DNA of 64,000 bases from Lingula anatina. Taxonomy: Eukaryota; Brachiopoda; Lingulata; Lingulida; Lingulidae. This document shows positions 22,958 to 37,200 of this stretch, piece after piece (positions within the stretch are counted from its first letter, which is position 1; each line of letters begins with the position of its first letter). A model generated the notes under the pieces. It saw nothing but the letters and a program-made list of their open reading frames with translations. It was not told the origin of the DNA and did not search any database. The DNA is taken from assembly GCF_001039355.2 (NCBI RefSeq), contig NW_019774513.1:1036470-1100469 (forward strand). Direction: 5' to 3'. A program made the position numbers and the translations under genes.

Positions 22958-25164
22958 CCTATGATGTCAACTAGTTCTGGGCAAGATGAGACAAAACATA
23001 TAACGACGGATAAAAGATAAAAAAGGAAATAAAGAGGGTCATTTATGTGTAAGAAATACAAACCAGGTAACGATCATCTGAGCTATTGGAATCACATTGT
23101 AACATGTCAAAAACATTTTCCTGAAATAAAATCTTACTATATCTTTTGAAATCGACTTGTTTTCTCAACAAGCAAAATATAACTTTTGACCAGGTTGATA
23201 TTTTCTGTTTAATCGTTGTTGTAATCATAAGATACTTTGTATAAGATGTGGGCATCAAACGCCAAATTTACTCATGACATTTAATTATGCACAGTCATCA
23301 GTAAAAGAGAAAATGGCAAAAAATAGAAAATCGCAGCAAAGACGTTCTTGAAAGTGCCTTTGCTTTAAGTTTGTCGGACAAGTGTCTAAAAGATAAGCAG
23401 GTTTGATAACAGGTAGACCAGCTTCTGTCAGCGTTAGCTGACTACTTATAAAACATTCTGAATTTTGGCCTTGAGTAGAATATAAAAAAGCTTTTAATCT
23501 GATTACATTCAGCGAGAGTCCCGACGGAGTTGGGCCGATCTACGTAGAACGATACTTTTATTAGGAATGCGCCCTGATATTATAACGTGTGAGGAGATGC
23601 AGCCGACTGTTTCCTTATTGCACTTTCATATTAGGGATATCAATACCAACAGAGCTCTTGAAATACGCACGTCCATTATTTACCATGTTATTAAACGATG
23701 GTACCAATAGCCAATAGCTTACGAAAACAAAGGTTGTCGGTTTTGTTAGCAAGGTGACAATGAAAGTGGTAAGTTGCGACAACTTGCAAGCTATGTTTAA
23801 GTACAGAAAGCTTAAAGGAAAGGTCGGTTAATGAAAGCTGCACGCACCAATAAGCGGAACAGCCACTACGTGTAATGTATCATCGGAAACTCCATGCGCA
23901 GAGAGAATACCCAGGAATGCATTTCTAACAAAAAACAATTAACGAATGCAGAATCCACAATTAAGAACGAGCCGAAATCCGTTTGCTCAAAAACAGCATC
24001 ATGGGCTTCTATTGTCAATGGTCACAAGTTTGAAAAAATGTCAGTTAATGTCAAGTTACGCTGGCACGTGTATTTGTATGTATGTATGTTCGTGTGTATG
24101 TAAATAAAGTTGTCTGTAAGTTAATCTTTTCACGCCTATGCGTATGTGTATGTGGACTTTAGTCTATTGGCTTATTTCTTTCTCCACCTCGTTGACGATC
24201 TTTTTGTCTGAACGTTTATCTTGCAAGTCGTTAAATTCAATAAAATCAAAATTAACATCACATACTTGATGAGCAGATGAAAATATAGGCCTCCACCATT
24301 CACTGTGATTCAATAGCACATTATTACATTAATTTATTTATACATCTGCCCGTTTGCGTTATCATTTCACTCCCATTGAATGCAAGCCATCAGGATCCAC
24401 ATAATTGACCTATAGTGAGTTACGTAAAGTATCATTGGGTAAATGCATGTCTAATTTATGTACCCGTTGACACATTCTTTGGCAGTTGGCCTCACGAGAT
24501 CAGCATAATATATCTATGACCACGATAATGATCGTCTTTTAAGGACCCGTACGCTGATGATCGATACTCCACAGTAGTAGATATTTTCAAACTGATGACA
24601 GAACAATGATAAGCAACAGAAATTATATTAAACCCACGTCACGGACGCAGGCTGTAAATGATTTTAACACCGTGTCGGGGTCAAGGAATGAAATGCCGAT
24701 ACTTTCAAGTAACTCGGAATGAAAAAGATGCCACAGTTGAAAGGTTTTCTGAAAGCAGACATATTACTCGGAATCAAATATTTCAGATTGCTCCTAAAAT
24801 CAATACTCTCCAATTTATTGTTTCATGAAAGATATTAAATACTGTTATTGCCTATATGCACAAATATAAATAAAATCAACGCATCGGCCAAAAAAACAAA
24901 CCTTAAATGTAGTGTCACATATACTACCAAGAATACAGATACCATACGCGGTATTTTAAGAATACAGGACCTATTTATTTGCATTAAACGAGAATTAATT
25001 TAATTTATATTCATCATTGTAGCACTTTGATATGAGGATTCTGTCTGCAATTGCGACAATTTCCTCACCATCTTAATCGCGTGCGACACGTCAGCTTGGA
25101 TACATTATGTTTATTTCAGAATGCCAAAGACCAAAAGAAAACATTTAAACCGTTTCAGAAACGG
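22958..25164. other. Intergenic, no feature recognised
   Basis: No exon with both splice sites and a recognisable peptide is found. Scattered AATAAA hexamers (for example near 24239 and 24868) lack an associated gene. A perfect 17-bp palindrome (ACCGTTTCAGAAACGGT) at 25149-25165 adjoins the fold-back element to its right. Confidence 0.5.
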
Positions 25165-25305
25165 TAGTCAGAAAGTTTTCATTTTATGATAGATCCAGAT
25201 ATTTGATTTACTAGTTGTGACCAAGTCTGTCAGAGTGAACAGACGAAACAGTCAACAGGTAAATCAAATATCTGGATCTATCATAAAATGAAAACTTTCC
25301 GACTA
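25165..25305. mobile_element. Fold-back element with 47-bp near-perfect inverted repeats
   Basis: The arms at 25165-25211 and 25259-25305 are reverse complements over 47 bp with one mismatch, around a 47-bp centre that contains a further GTCTGT/ACAGAC hairpin. Both outer ends are TA, as for a Tc1/mariner-type MITE. The near-identity of the arms indicates a young element, or selection for a long RNA hairpin. No protein is encoded. Confidence 0.75.
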
Positions 25306-27447
25306 TCAAAACTGAGATCCCATGAAACTAATTTCATATTTCAGAAACGATTCAACTGGTTCTACAAAACCAATAGTTTATGTATTACAATAGCATCACA
25401 AAAGCTGGAGTTGTGAAGCTAATGTGTGGTTTTAAGTAACAGATACAGTAGGAAAAACGAGCATGGCACAAATATATCCAACGGAATGCCCCTCTTCAGA
25501 TATGTTTTTTCTGCAGTTGTTCTAGACCAAGCTCATTGATTCAGACTATGACTCATTTTAAGTTCGTTCCGGATTCTGGTTCTCTCAGAGTCATGTGATT
25601 CTAGGTTTATATTATATACATTTCGAGACCATTGTCATTTATCACACCTAAGCACCGTATCTTATAAAGCAATAGGTGTTTCGTGCAGAGCGTTTAATTA
25701 AAGAAATGCTGTTTAAGGTGCTCTCTTTGAGACTGGATGGACGATCACTGGAGACAATGAGCCCGTGCTATCCCATCACACCCACGTATTACGCAGGCAC
25801 TCCTATCAGATGGCACAAGTGTTATTTCTAATCATTATCTGTCCTTAGATTACGTGAGTCTGCATTACACACCTAGTGGTCTACTGATAATGGGAGGACA
25901 AGATAAGCGGAATATTCTTTAACTACTAATCTTTTGCCCTGAACAAAATCACGAACACGACCGGCAACCATGATTATCTGTCCTGAAACGGTGGACGCTT
26001 TTGGTTTCTGTCCCGAGTTTGATCTCAGGTTGCTTTGACCCCAATTGCACTGCAGACGCTACAGTAAAAAAATCCATTGACAGTCAAAAGTCATCTAAGC
26101 TGTTTAATAATTCATTGCCGTTTTCCCTATAATTCCCAGTGTTTACTCTGCCGCGTGGAGCCCCGAGGATTGGCGAAGCTTTGCTCCCGAACGCCGCCAC
26201 AGAATATACAGGCACAACCAATAGGTCTGTAAATTACATTTTTAAAAATCAATAGCTTCCTCATTTGTATGCCAGACCACATTAGTTGGAGTTCAGCAGT
26301 GAATGGGAACACACAGAAATATGGCATATCGATGCTAGCGAGTGCCCGCACATGGACTGTTCTGTGAATACCCAAAACGACGCTTAACATATAGGGAAGT
26401 GAAACAGTGGACCCTGTGCTTCCGCGACGAGAGCTCCACCCGTGTTAGAGACTCCAAGTTAAAACCAGCCAAGCGTATATTCCAGGAACAAACAGATTCA
26501 TCTGCATCAAGCTCTGTGCGACAATTGATCGTAAGATCATAAACATTACCAAATATGTCAAAATGGCGGACAGTTACTTGAGAGCAACCGTTTTTATTTC
26601 GTGATCATGGTGTTGGGTATTTTTTCTGATGACACTGAATTCATTCTGGTTTGGAAGGTAAGTGTAAGGCAAGAATTCTGACACGCTTTCCTCGTGTTCT
26701 GCTTGTTCTTGATCAAATATCGATTCGCTGCTTATGTCGCAGAACGTGTATATACACGATTGATATCAAGTCTCACAAACCTCTGTTTTGTATTGCATGT
26801 CCATTTCTGACAACACTACCGATATCCTTTCATTTGAGACAGCCAGGGGGAAGGGGCAATTCTTCTTATTGATGAGTTATGAAGTGTTGGCGTAAATTCA
26901 GATCTATGTATAATATGCGTAATGATATTCTGAACAGTAGCGTGACGTAATTCTCAGGGGAGATGGTGCTTAAAAGAAGTCAGCCCTCCAAATAATTCAG
27001 GAATTCAATGAATGACAATGTTTGCAGATTGAGCAACGTAATACCATTTGTCGAGAAACCTCTGTAAGATCTGGTTAGTTATCATTATGTAGCTTTATGA
27101 TAATTCTCTCCGACAAGGCGTGGCGTTGCAGTAACTGAAATGCTTATCGACGGCGTGCTTTACAAGTGTTATGTATCAAATGGCGATGGAAATGGAATGA
27201 ATCTGACACTATTTTATACTTGTTATCACCTTTGTTCTAAACAATACCCAGCAAACCTTGAATTAACCCACCAATATAGTGACATGACGTCGTGGTCGGT
27301 CGACCATTCTGGTTCGCGACTCTCGAATGCAAGTTGCCATAGCTACCCAGTAATGAATGCGATATTCATTTCGCATTGGCAATCGACGTTGTTGGTAACG
27401 AGTGGGCTTAGACCTAGAGAATGCTTCCCGATAAAGATATATTAAAT
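25306..27447. other. Intergenic, no gene recognised
   Basis: The segment 26110-26880 is less AT-rich than its surroundings and contains open frames of 60-90 codons on both strands. None has a recognisable motif or convincing splice sites, so no gene is called. Confidence 0.4.
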
Positions 27448-27615
27448 TTAATCAAACGGCCTTAAGTCATCATCTTCGTCATATTGGATAGATTCTTCCT
27501 GCTCGTCGGAGACTGGTGCAGTAATGGTGACAGTAGTCAGGCTTATGGATGGATGCGTCTTCCGACCCTTAACACTATATAGGCTATAAGTGTACGTGTG
27601 TGAAACATTTAACAT
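27448..27615 (-). CDS. Candidate C-terminal exon of an unidentified minus-strand gene
   Basis: On the minus strand this 56-codon frame ends with a Ser/Thr-rich stretch, then an acidic tail (SDEQEESIQYDEDDDLRPFD) and TAA at 27450-27448. The tail is not simple-sequence DNA, and the composition looks more like a protein end than chance. I do not recognise the family. A CAG at about 27647-27649 on the minus strand could be an acceptor, but no upstream exon was found. It may be chance. Confidence 0.22.
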   Translation of the reverse strand: MLNVSHTYTYSLYSVKGRKTHPSISLTTVTITAPVSDEQEESIQYDEDDDLRPFD

Positions 27616-28433
27616 GTGAAAGTCTTCTCGGGTTATATTGCGTCAATGCTTCTGTATTGCATGCATGCTGAAGGAGATTTTATAACAAGGAACCTGTCGG
27701 TTAGGCAGTTAATGAAATTGGCACTTGCTGTAAAACGCATTTCGCCGTGAAGAAGGGGGAAAGGGAATTAACTGAAAACGATTTAATAACATAATTCTTC
27801 CTTGTGTATTTTGTTATTTTTCTCGTTGTAATTTTTTATTTACTTTTTTGGGTGCATTCATAGTGTTGTTAAACAATTAAATGTCAATTTCATTCTGTAA
27901 AAACGTTACCTTACTTTTAAAATATTGATAATGGAGCAAAGCACAGTTGTTTGACAAATTGTCAAGAAAATGTTGTTTCGGGTATCAGTTGCATTCTAAC
28001 AAGATTACAGTGCGAGCATTCGAAGTGAGAACTTTTATCATGGACAACATTTGAAATATGCTGTTCAAATATATAGAATTATCGATACCCAAAGGACGCA
28101 AGTACCATTTCAAACTTAATCTTCAAATTTCCCTTGCTATGCATCTTTGTGATTCTCAGGCAGCGTTAACATAGAAAAATTTTAATTACGTTTAAATAAC
28201 TCCAAAAGGTTGAGGTGGAAAGCAGCATAAAATGACATTACATGCGATCACATTACATACATTACTTTTATACAGCTTGCAAATTTTAAAGCAATTCACG
28301 CCTGACTTAACATTTTATGGGCGGCGAGCACCGCCGAGTCCGATTTTTACATCATAAGTACATGTTCCATTTTTTAAGCACAATGTACGATTTTTGAAAA
28401 TCATGAACGATCTAAATGCTGACTAAATACTGC

Positions 28434-28730
28434 ATTTTTTAGATTCAATTCAAGCATGCTCTCAATGAGAGTAATGTGAATTTGTCTGTACGTTACTGAC
28501 ATTCCGTTCAAGGAGGATCTTAATGAAATTAATATGAACTCTCCTTGTGTTTTTGAGATTCAATACAAGGACGGCATTAAGGAAAGAAATGTGAGCGCCA
28601 ACTCCCCCTTAAGTTTTTGATTTTCTCACCCAAAGTGATTAACTTGAGAGTAATGTGAACCCCCCTTTCATTTTTGGGACTCAGTACAATGGTGATCTCA
28701 ATGAAAGAAGTGTCAACTGCCCATTACTTA
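28434..28730. repeat. Degenerate minisatellite, about five units of ~60 bp
   Basis: Units start near 28434, 28497, 28550, 28614 and 28671. Each carries a TTTTTGAGATTCAATACAA-like start, a CTCAATGA(A/G)AG-like middle and an A(A/G)TGTGAAC-like end. The units are well diverged from one another, so the array is old. Confidence 0.65.
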
Positions 28731-31700
28731 TTTCGCTTCCATCATTCCCCGGACTCAAACGCCCCCGCGTTGTATTTAATATCCACGAAGTTGATGTTAA
28801 AGCGTCAGAGCCTGTCGTGTGATGTGTATTGATTTTCAGGAAGCGTAGTGTTGGTTTCGGTGGACAATATCATATGTTGCGTGAAATTCGTGACAGCCAT
28901 CTACACATTATCACCCACTGCCTCTCAAGTACCTCCTGCATAGTCAATGCAAGCCTTTGAAGAAATGCCTTGTTTTTCCTTTTTATACTGTAGATGTGGT
29001 GTGATATACAATGTAGTTTCACAAGCACCAAATAATTTGGGGACAGTCTTACAGTGTTGGTTTTCAAATGTAGCGTGTCACCGATGGTTTTGGACGGTAG
29101 CAGTTATGATGTAGTCTGTATTTCATGCAAATGTGTTTCTGGCTGTGCATAATGTTTTTATGGTGCGTGTAGGGCGTTTGTTTCTAATATGTCTGGTTTA
29201 AGATTATTTGCACTTACATTATCTTAAATTCAGGATACGTCATTCTAACCAAGGTTTTTCTTCTTTTAAACTAGGTCTTTTTGACAAATATTAATACACA
29301 CAAGAGACAAAAAGGCGAGCTATGTCAACCATATATTCATTTGAAAGAAGTTTTGAGACATTTCTTTAGCGACAATCATTACAACGCCTTTTATTTCTTT
29401 TTCTCTCCGACGTTTGCATGGTTTATAAATAAGAATAGATAGGTTTATACATGTTAAAAAATAAAAGTAATTAGTCTTTTCTTCATCCCTCGTTCATATC
29501 ACTGCCCATTATTCATGGCCATTAAGCCAAAACTCGATTAATATGGGTGACTGGGACAGAGCAGAGCGTTTATAACATTTTGTAGCAATTATGTCATTAG
29601 TGAAAAACTTGCCCAAAATAATTATGAGATAAACATACAAACAACAGATGAAACCCGCTAATACGTGCGTCTTTTCACAGATAAATCATTCTCAGATGAT
29701 CCCTACATTACCAAAATTACATTATCCAGAACTGACAGCAGATGTCCGCCTGTTCCAATGTGAGGTAATAATATCAGCCCCCCCCCCCCCATCCCACCCT
29801 TGTTGCCACAAATGGCTCCATTACTGGGTCTAATTAAGTCCAATCACGTGACAGGTGCATTTGTTATGGGGTTCATATATAAAATGTCGCTGTTCAGTAC
29901 AAATGCGAGGTTGGATGTAGATTATCGACCGTAATGTAAGACTTGGTCATTTTGGACATTTTAGTAACCAGTCCTATGATTCATAGCTCAATCAATTTAC
30001 CCACCCTATCAATTACCAAACGAGCTTGTAACCGTAAATCTACTGTACTTTCTTAGTGTTTGATTGGAAAACATGGCCTTTTTAATGAAAATGTTTCATT
30101 CGCGTAGGATCAAATGCAATATTTTGTCTATAATAGAGAGTGAATAGTATTCAAAAGTGCAAAAGGAGAAAAGTGGAATTGATTCTATTCTAAAAAGGAT
30201 AGTACCTGCTTTTATGTTTTTAATCTTCACAATTTTTCTTGATAGCCTGAGTTTATGTATCAAAAGTATGTTCCACCTTTTTTCAGATAAAAATAATAAT
30301 ACATCTCAACAAAACCTGCAATAGGGCTAGACACGATGAGCAAATGCAGGTAACCGTTCAATTTGCTTTAGCTTAGTGAACGTGCAGGATATGTATCTTT
30401 AGTATATTTTAGTTGAAAACTTGATAGAGGGATGATCGATACATGAGAGAAACTGACGATGTCGAAAGAAAACTGGTTAATTATATATTTTAAACGACAA
30501 AATCCTGAGACCTGTCTTTTTTAGAAAAGCGATAACCTTTACAACATCCCTTTTAGATAAAACACAGCATGAAGTTTCAGCCTTAAATGGCTTTTTAAAA
30601 CTTGGTCACCCAATTTTTTTCCCGGTTGTAAAAAGGAATGGCTATATTGTATTTAAACGTGCGCACCTGGCTTACAGCTGTGCCAATGCCGCCTAAGGTT
30701 AGGTAAGTGATAATACATGTAACCATGGTTGTGTATTGGTTGTATAAAATATGTTGATATGTGCGGCCATTGCAAGCCCATATGATCCACAGTCATCAGA
30801 TTCAGCTGCGAGTTCTACAGCTTGCTCTTCGTTGTCCAATAAATCAATTGTAATGCTATTTAACGTCACTTGAGCACTTGGCGCTTTTGGCTGGCTGCGG
30901 CAAACATCGATTCAGCAAAGCGGCTTACATAAAAACCAGATTCTTTTGCCCAATGGGGGTCTCTAAAAGTTTTATCCGTCCTACATATAAATCCAGGTTC
31001 ACCCCTATCCTCTTAATAAAACATCTCCACGTTCAGGGCAAACAATTTGAGGCATCATGGTAAATAAAGATACCAAACACATCATGGCAACTGAATACAA
31101 ACAAGAAGGAAGCCCCGACTTGAATATTTTGACACTTTCATTTAGATTTGTATCGTAGTGCCATTGTACAGATATAACCTTAGAAATTGGTCATTACCCT
31201 TAAAACGGCTTAGAGGTAAATATATTTAAATCAAATTGGCGTTTATGAACAGCATTGCAGTTTTTCTGTATTGAACAACTCTGTTTTTTCTGACAAAGCA
31301 TTTTTTCCTTCAGATATACGTCATGGCTGGCAGCTGTAATTGGAATGTATTCTTAATTTTGAGTTCCATAATGAAGATAAATCACGCTTTCAAACATCAT
31401 TGCTATTCACGAGACGCTGCTATCGGTGGCCCCAATTTCTCTTTCATTTTTTTCAACTGGCGGTTAGCAACAGAAAATATTGATCAGACACGGTATTTTC
31501 AGTATTTCTGAGTAAACCCTTATGGGGACTCGCGGAAAATGTATATGATATTCACAATTTACAGGAATCTTTTCATGTGAGATAAATTAAATTGTTATTC
31601 TATTATTGGTGAATTGTTTGTTAAACGAAGACACGTTTATAAATTCCTCCTCTCTTTCAGTGAATTGACTATCAACTCTGATCACTGCCTTTTTTCACAT

Positions 31701-33163
31701 ATTGAATGGGTGATCTCGTTCTGAATATTAAAAACTACTTCTGTAAATCGTAAGTCGAAATTTCTGATACATGCAACTTCACTAGAAGTCTTGTACCATC
31801 CAAAAATCCCTCTTTCGGCGAAAGCTATTTGAACTTAATTCACTCTTTGTTACGAATTTAAGGTAAACGTTATCAACAAGCGCTCGCGCGCACACCCATG
31901 CGCACACAGACAGAAAATCAACAAATAACGTTTCGGTTTTGAAATTAAGCCTTAAGTTCCGTAATGGGTCCCTTTCCTCATCAAAGGCGTTTTGAGCAGG
32001 CATAGCCTCTTTCCTCACTCGAACGCCAGTCCAGAGTTAATGCATTAACGTTGCCAGTGCCCAAGAGACCAACAATCGATGGACACAGATGGAAGGCAAC
32101 TATGACGCTATACCATTAGCAGCCACCACATTATGACTCAAAATTGTTCTGGAACGCGTTTTCTATTCTCGGGAACTTAATAAAACATAACACACGCAGC
32201 TGAAGAGGCAGCCCAGAATTTGGTTGCTTTTTTAATTACAATGTGTCTATTGAATTCCATCTTTTAGTTAAACAATTTTAAAGAGATCAAGTTGGTGTTG
32301 AAATCTATTGCATGGCAATGTTTCAATCGTGCTCCTACGCTAGGTAACATCGTTTAAGGGAGACAGTCTGATTTTGTCGTCTTTTAAATAGCTATATTTC
32401 GATTAGGCTGCCGCATTTAGAAGAGTCATTTTGTCGTATTTTTTATAACGTTTTGAATTAGGATTGGTCTGGAGTAACGTTTGATGGCTCCAGAGCAGAC
32501 GGGTTGACGGATGAGCTGTTGAAATAAAGTGTAATAACTCGAAATGAAGGAAGTCGAGCACACTCTTTTGTAACTATAATGTAAGTATTTGCTTTAGCAC
32601 TTCGAAATTGCTGTGGCATTAAGCGAATCATAGCTGGTTTATGTACGCTTCGAGGAAGAAAATAAACGCAAAATAACAGGAAAATGAACAATAATTATAC
32701 AGTGATGGAGTCTGGAAGGACATATACACCATTTCTCGCCTTAACTTCTTAAGATACGTAATGCTATAGTCGGGCAAGGCATTGGCCGCATGATAAAATC
32801 TGAAAAAAGGAAAAGGATGGTAAAAGGATAGACCTAAATGTAGTTGCTTTTATACATGTAAATCTGCATAAAATGCAGCGCGATGTATCACCTAACGCAG
32901 TAAATTTTATAAATTTCTTCTGACTGGTGCACATATGTTGAAATCAAGTCTTATTTTCTCATAAAGTATTATATAATTCTCCACAGTAACTCTTCTTTCT
33001 TCGTACTAACCGATTGTCTTTCAATAATAGGCCTATCCTCTTACATTGTGTGGCTGAATATAATGAAAAATAAATCAGAGCAACGGCATTGAAACTGAAG
33101 TTGGACGTCATGTTGATTTTGTTTTTATTTTTTATCTTTTTTTTCATATATCATACGTTGACA
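28731..33163. other. Intergenic, no gene recognised
   Basis: AT-rich sequence with short unrelated frames only, and a C homopolymer at about 29780-29790. I see no exon, RNA gene or repeat that I can support. Confidence 0.45.
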
Positions 33164-33180
33164 AGTTTTTTATTTTTATT

Positions 33181-33211
<31 letters not shown>

Positions 33212-33236
33212 TTATTTATTTATTTATTTATTTTTT
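33164..33236. repeat. (TTA/TTTA)n microsatellite
   Basis: A T-rich lead, then ATT trinucleotide repeats that pass into TTTA tetranucleotide repeats. Confidence 0.9.
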
Positions 33237-34212
33237 AGATTTTATTCATTTAAACGGAATCGTTTTATGAATTGAATTGAAATAGATCTCATGTGCATGC
33301 TTCATCCCTCTCTTTACCTCTGAGGTTTTCCCTCTCCTCACATAGCAAGTGCGCGTACCCCTTCTGCAGTATTCTCAGCGCACCTGTTTTATTTGCTTTG
33401 ATAGTATTCAGTCTATCTCCAGACGGCAAGTGGTTTCTGCTCTTCTCCGCCACACTTACCTATACCTGCATTTACCTGTATTGTAACCGCAACGCCGTTA
33501 CGGTGCATGAATGTTGATCTATGCCCGTGTCCCAACTGTGAGGGACTCCTCTCCAGTGTTCCACTAATTGCCGAACAGCTGTACATGTAGCTTAAAGTAG
33601 CAAATAGGCACTAACCGAGGCATGCTTGTTATCTGGCCCAAAATACAATGCCGTGATAGATTGAGAACACGTAACGCGGTCTTAGCAAATATAAAGTAAG
33701 CCTATATTTTGGTCATATCCAAATCTGGGAATCCCATTTTGTAGCTGGCAGCGAAAGACAAGGTGTCAAATTGCTGTTCTGTGAAGAAATATTTATTACG
33801 GGATGGGTTGAGACTCTGACCGACATCACAGAGATGTAGTGAAATTTTAATACTGTTCGTTTAGAATATTGGACTATATGGACATTTATAATGAAGAGTT
33901 GACGTAAATACTGGCCATATAGTGAACCACGCAACGGAGCACCATGGAATACGACAGCTACTCAGGTATGGAACAGTGCTTGTTTAATATCAATGACGCA
34001 CGTATTGTTTGAGTTGAATGATTTATACTTTGGGTTTATCGGGTTGACAACTCGCGCATCTTTCAATATCTTTCAATTGCGCGCGTTTTTCTTTACTCTT
34101 CACACTGTGTCCCTTTTCTCTCTCTCCTCTTTCAAGCGCACAATTAACAATACAACCGCGCATTTAATTATTTAATCGAGCGATAAGTATACGATTTATG
34201 TGCCAGTATCAT

Positions 34213-34219
<7 letters not shown>

Positions 34220-34276
<57 letters not shown>

Positions 34277-34277
34277 T
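34220..34277. repeat. (TC)n(TG)n compound microsatellite
   Basis: About twenty TC units followed directly by about nine TG units. Confidence 0.95.
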
Positions 34278-37200
34278 TTCAATAGAGATAATACGTTAAG
34301 TGCTGTAAAGTAAAGTACATTTGATCAATTCACACGTTAATCCATATTTGTAGACCGAGAGAAGAGGGGGGCACCAAGTTATGGCCCTTCTTCCATATCT
34401 ACATTTTGTATATTCTCATTCAGCACGGTTATCTGAGTAATAAGGCCATGCGTCTCTCTAAAACCACAATATGCTGTTTTGCCTTTTGTTTCGCTCTAAA
34501 TACACACTTCACTGAACTGTTTCCTTTGGACGGAATACCAATGGAGAACTGGCCAGATGAAGGGATTAATCAATCCAGACGATCAATAATCGTATGTGAT
34601 TTGAGAGTCAAAGTTGCCCAACCGTTCTGCATATTTTTTTCTCATTTCTGTCCTCAAATGTTCTCACGTTGAACCCTATCGAAAAAATCGTTAATTTGCA
34701 GAATGCATTTCTCTCGAAATCTACCAGGATTGCATGCGCATTTTATGTTCCATTGAATTAGATGTATAGTATAGACCGTGACACATTTGAAAGCAGTGGC
34801 ATTTTACCTATTCAGGGGGTTGTTTTTTCGCAGAAAACACCCGCTTCATGATTACACAGAGGCATCCGTAATAAATATATAGAATATTTCCTAGAACCCC
34901 TGAAGTGTGTGTAATAGTAATAGATTCTTTTATGGGCCATTCTCTATAAAAATATTATATGCCAATGATAAATACAAAAGAAAAAGAATAATTCTGTTAT
35001 GGCTGAAACATCAGGAGGAGAAAATTGTTATCAGCCCGACATGTTGGTAGAGAAGTCTGCGGTAAGGAGAGTCATATTTTCTTTTTCCAGATTATGTCAT
35101 ATTGTCATAAGATTAATATTAAGGTTTTCTTAAAGATAGTTAATACTGAATTGCGGTACCGAGATTATCGAGAAATCAGGACGTCCATATGATATTGCGG
35201 ATGGAACTCGTACCACAAGTATTGTCGGCGTTATTTATGTAGTAATGTTAGTAATGGAAGATAATACCTGTCATAAATAACAGGTTCATATATTAATAGG
35301 CAGATGAAAAGGCGGAATGCGTCAGGCTGCAAAGTGCAAAACCAAGTGCAATCCCAAAAAGAGGGGAAAGAGAGCTGTCTATGTCACCACGTAAAACACC
35401 GAAACAATATTCTTTAAGAAAAGTTGAATTTGTGTTTAAATATGTGTCTGATAGGCCAAGTTATTTTTGGTTTGTCGTTCTTTGGTTTGTTTAATAAGCA
35501 AAACCTCCGTTCTATTTAAAGAATATTTGCATGTTTAGAAATAATGCAGTGCCAACATTAGGTTCGATCTTTCTCTACAAGAAGAGAAAAACAATTAGAT
35601 GCACACAATATGATCTGCGGCATGGGACTCAGGGTTATGCCGGCTGTTTCCTATCTACGTCACTGTTAAGTATTTTTAGGAAGGTAATTTGATTTCGACA
35701 GATTTTTTCTTCACGGAAATAGATTTTTTACACAGAAAAAACGGAGACCCACACGCATAAGCAATATTTTATTACTGAAAAAAAGACAGAAAGTCTGATA
35801 TTGTGAAATTGGCTGAAACTGTTAAACGCTTACCCTCCCTTCGTTACATTCCATTTCTATCTTGTTATCAGAGGCATAAGGCGAATTAGTAAGTGCAAAA
35901 ATGTGCAAGGATAATGATATGAACGTTGGATCTACTACTATTCCCTTGAAGTTAAATAACATTATTATGTCCCATCTGAACTTAAATTACATTACTATGT
36001 CCCAATGTTTCATCAAAGCAAGACCGTCTCCCTTATATTATATTCAATGGAAAAATAATAACTCTGGCCGGGAAAGACGACAGAGAAAAAATATCGACAA
36101 GAAATCATCGTATTTATTGCCCACAAATCTTGGAAATTGCTGTCTTGATTACATTCTACGTTCTTTTTCATTTCCATCGCCGAGCATGATGAGGGTTGAT
36201 AGTTTCTGTGATTAACACTTGCCCTCACCACGTGACGATGTGGCAGCCATGATGAGGCTTCATCCTGCTTTTAGGTTACATCAGAAACGTTCATCTTTTC
36301 ATGCTGTGTTCTAAGCTTAAACCGATTACAACAGGATAAAGCACTCCTTGTATATGTCTCTCTACGCATGTTGTATAGCAGTGTTAGCGTACATAAGCAC
36401 GCTTTGGTTGGTTATGCGGAAACTGGTACACGTAATACCAGAAACCGGTTCGAGTTTAAAGATGATTTCTTAATCCTTCGTTACGGAATGGGTTTGAGGG
36501 GAGGATGATGAGCTAAATGTGTATTAACCCTATCAGCAACTTACATGCAACACAGTATGTGTGTTATCAGTGTTATTGTTATCACACCTGGCATAGGTAA
36601 CTTTGTTTATGCATGTATCTATTTCCACGCCAATGTATCTTGTAGTCGTTCCATCATCATTATCGGCTGAGGAACCACCTGCCGTCGAAAGCATATCATG
36701 AATCTACCATAGCTTCATATAATTCATATTACATATGTACTGTGGAGCATTATGCAACATGGCTTTGGAGAGGAGAGCACATTGTGTAAGTCTGGCAGGA
36801 GTATTAGAATACCTTCTGTGCATTAGGAGCCATACATGTAGATGAAAGAAGGGAAAGTGAAAATGCTCATAAAAGAGTGCTTATTTCGTAGATATCCAAT
36901 AAAAGATAAGTCTAAAACATAAGATTTGGATGGGAAGAAATATGGTGAGATCAAACATGACAAATACCAAAAAGATAATGGAAGCACATTTCCTTCCTTC
37001 AGAATAAGTATCTGTGATGAATATTTGTTTCGATTCCGATGCTTGCGTCTTATTGAAATATTTTCCTCAGGCTGGTGGGTCTTAATTTGATTAGAACTAG
37101 ATTAGCACTTTAGACAATGGTCGTGGTACGCACCCTGATTGAGATCATAAAACGTCTATCAGTTATTGAATTTGTAAATAATGTACACACAGAGGTCGGA

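Noticed and set aside
22743-22964. Proline-rich frame across the assembly gap.
   Set aside because: Encoded by C homopolymers and undetermined bases.
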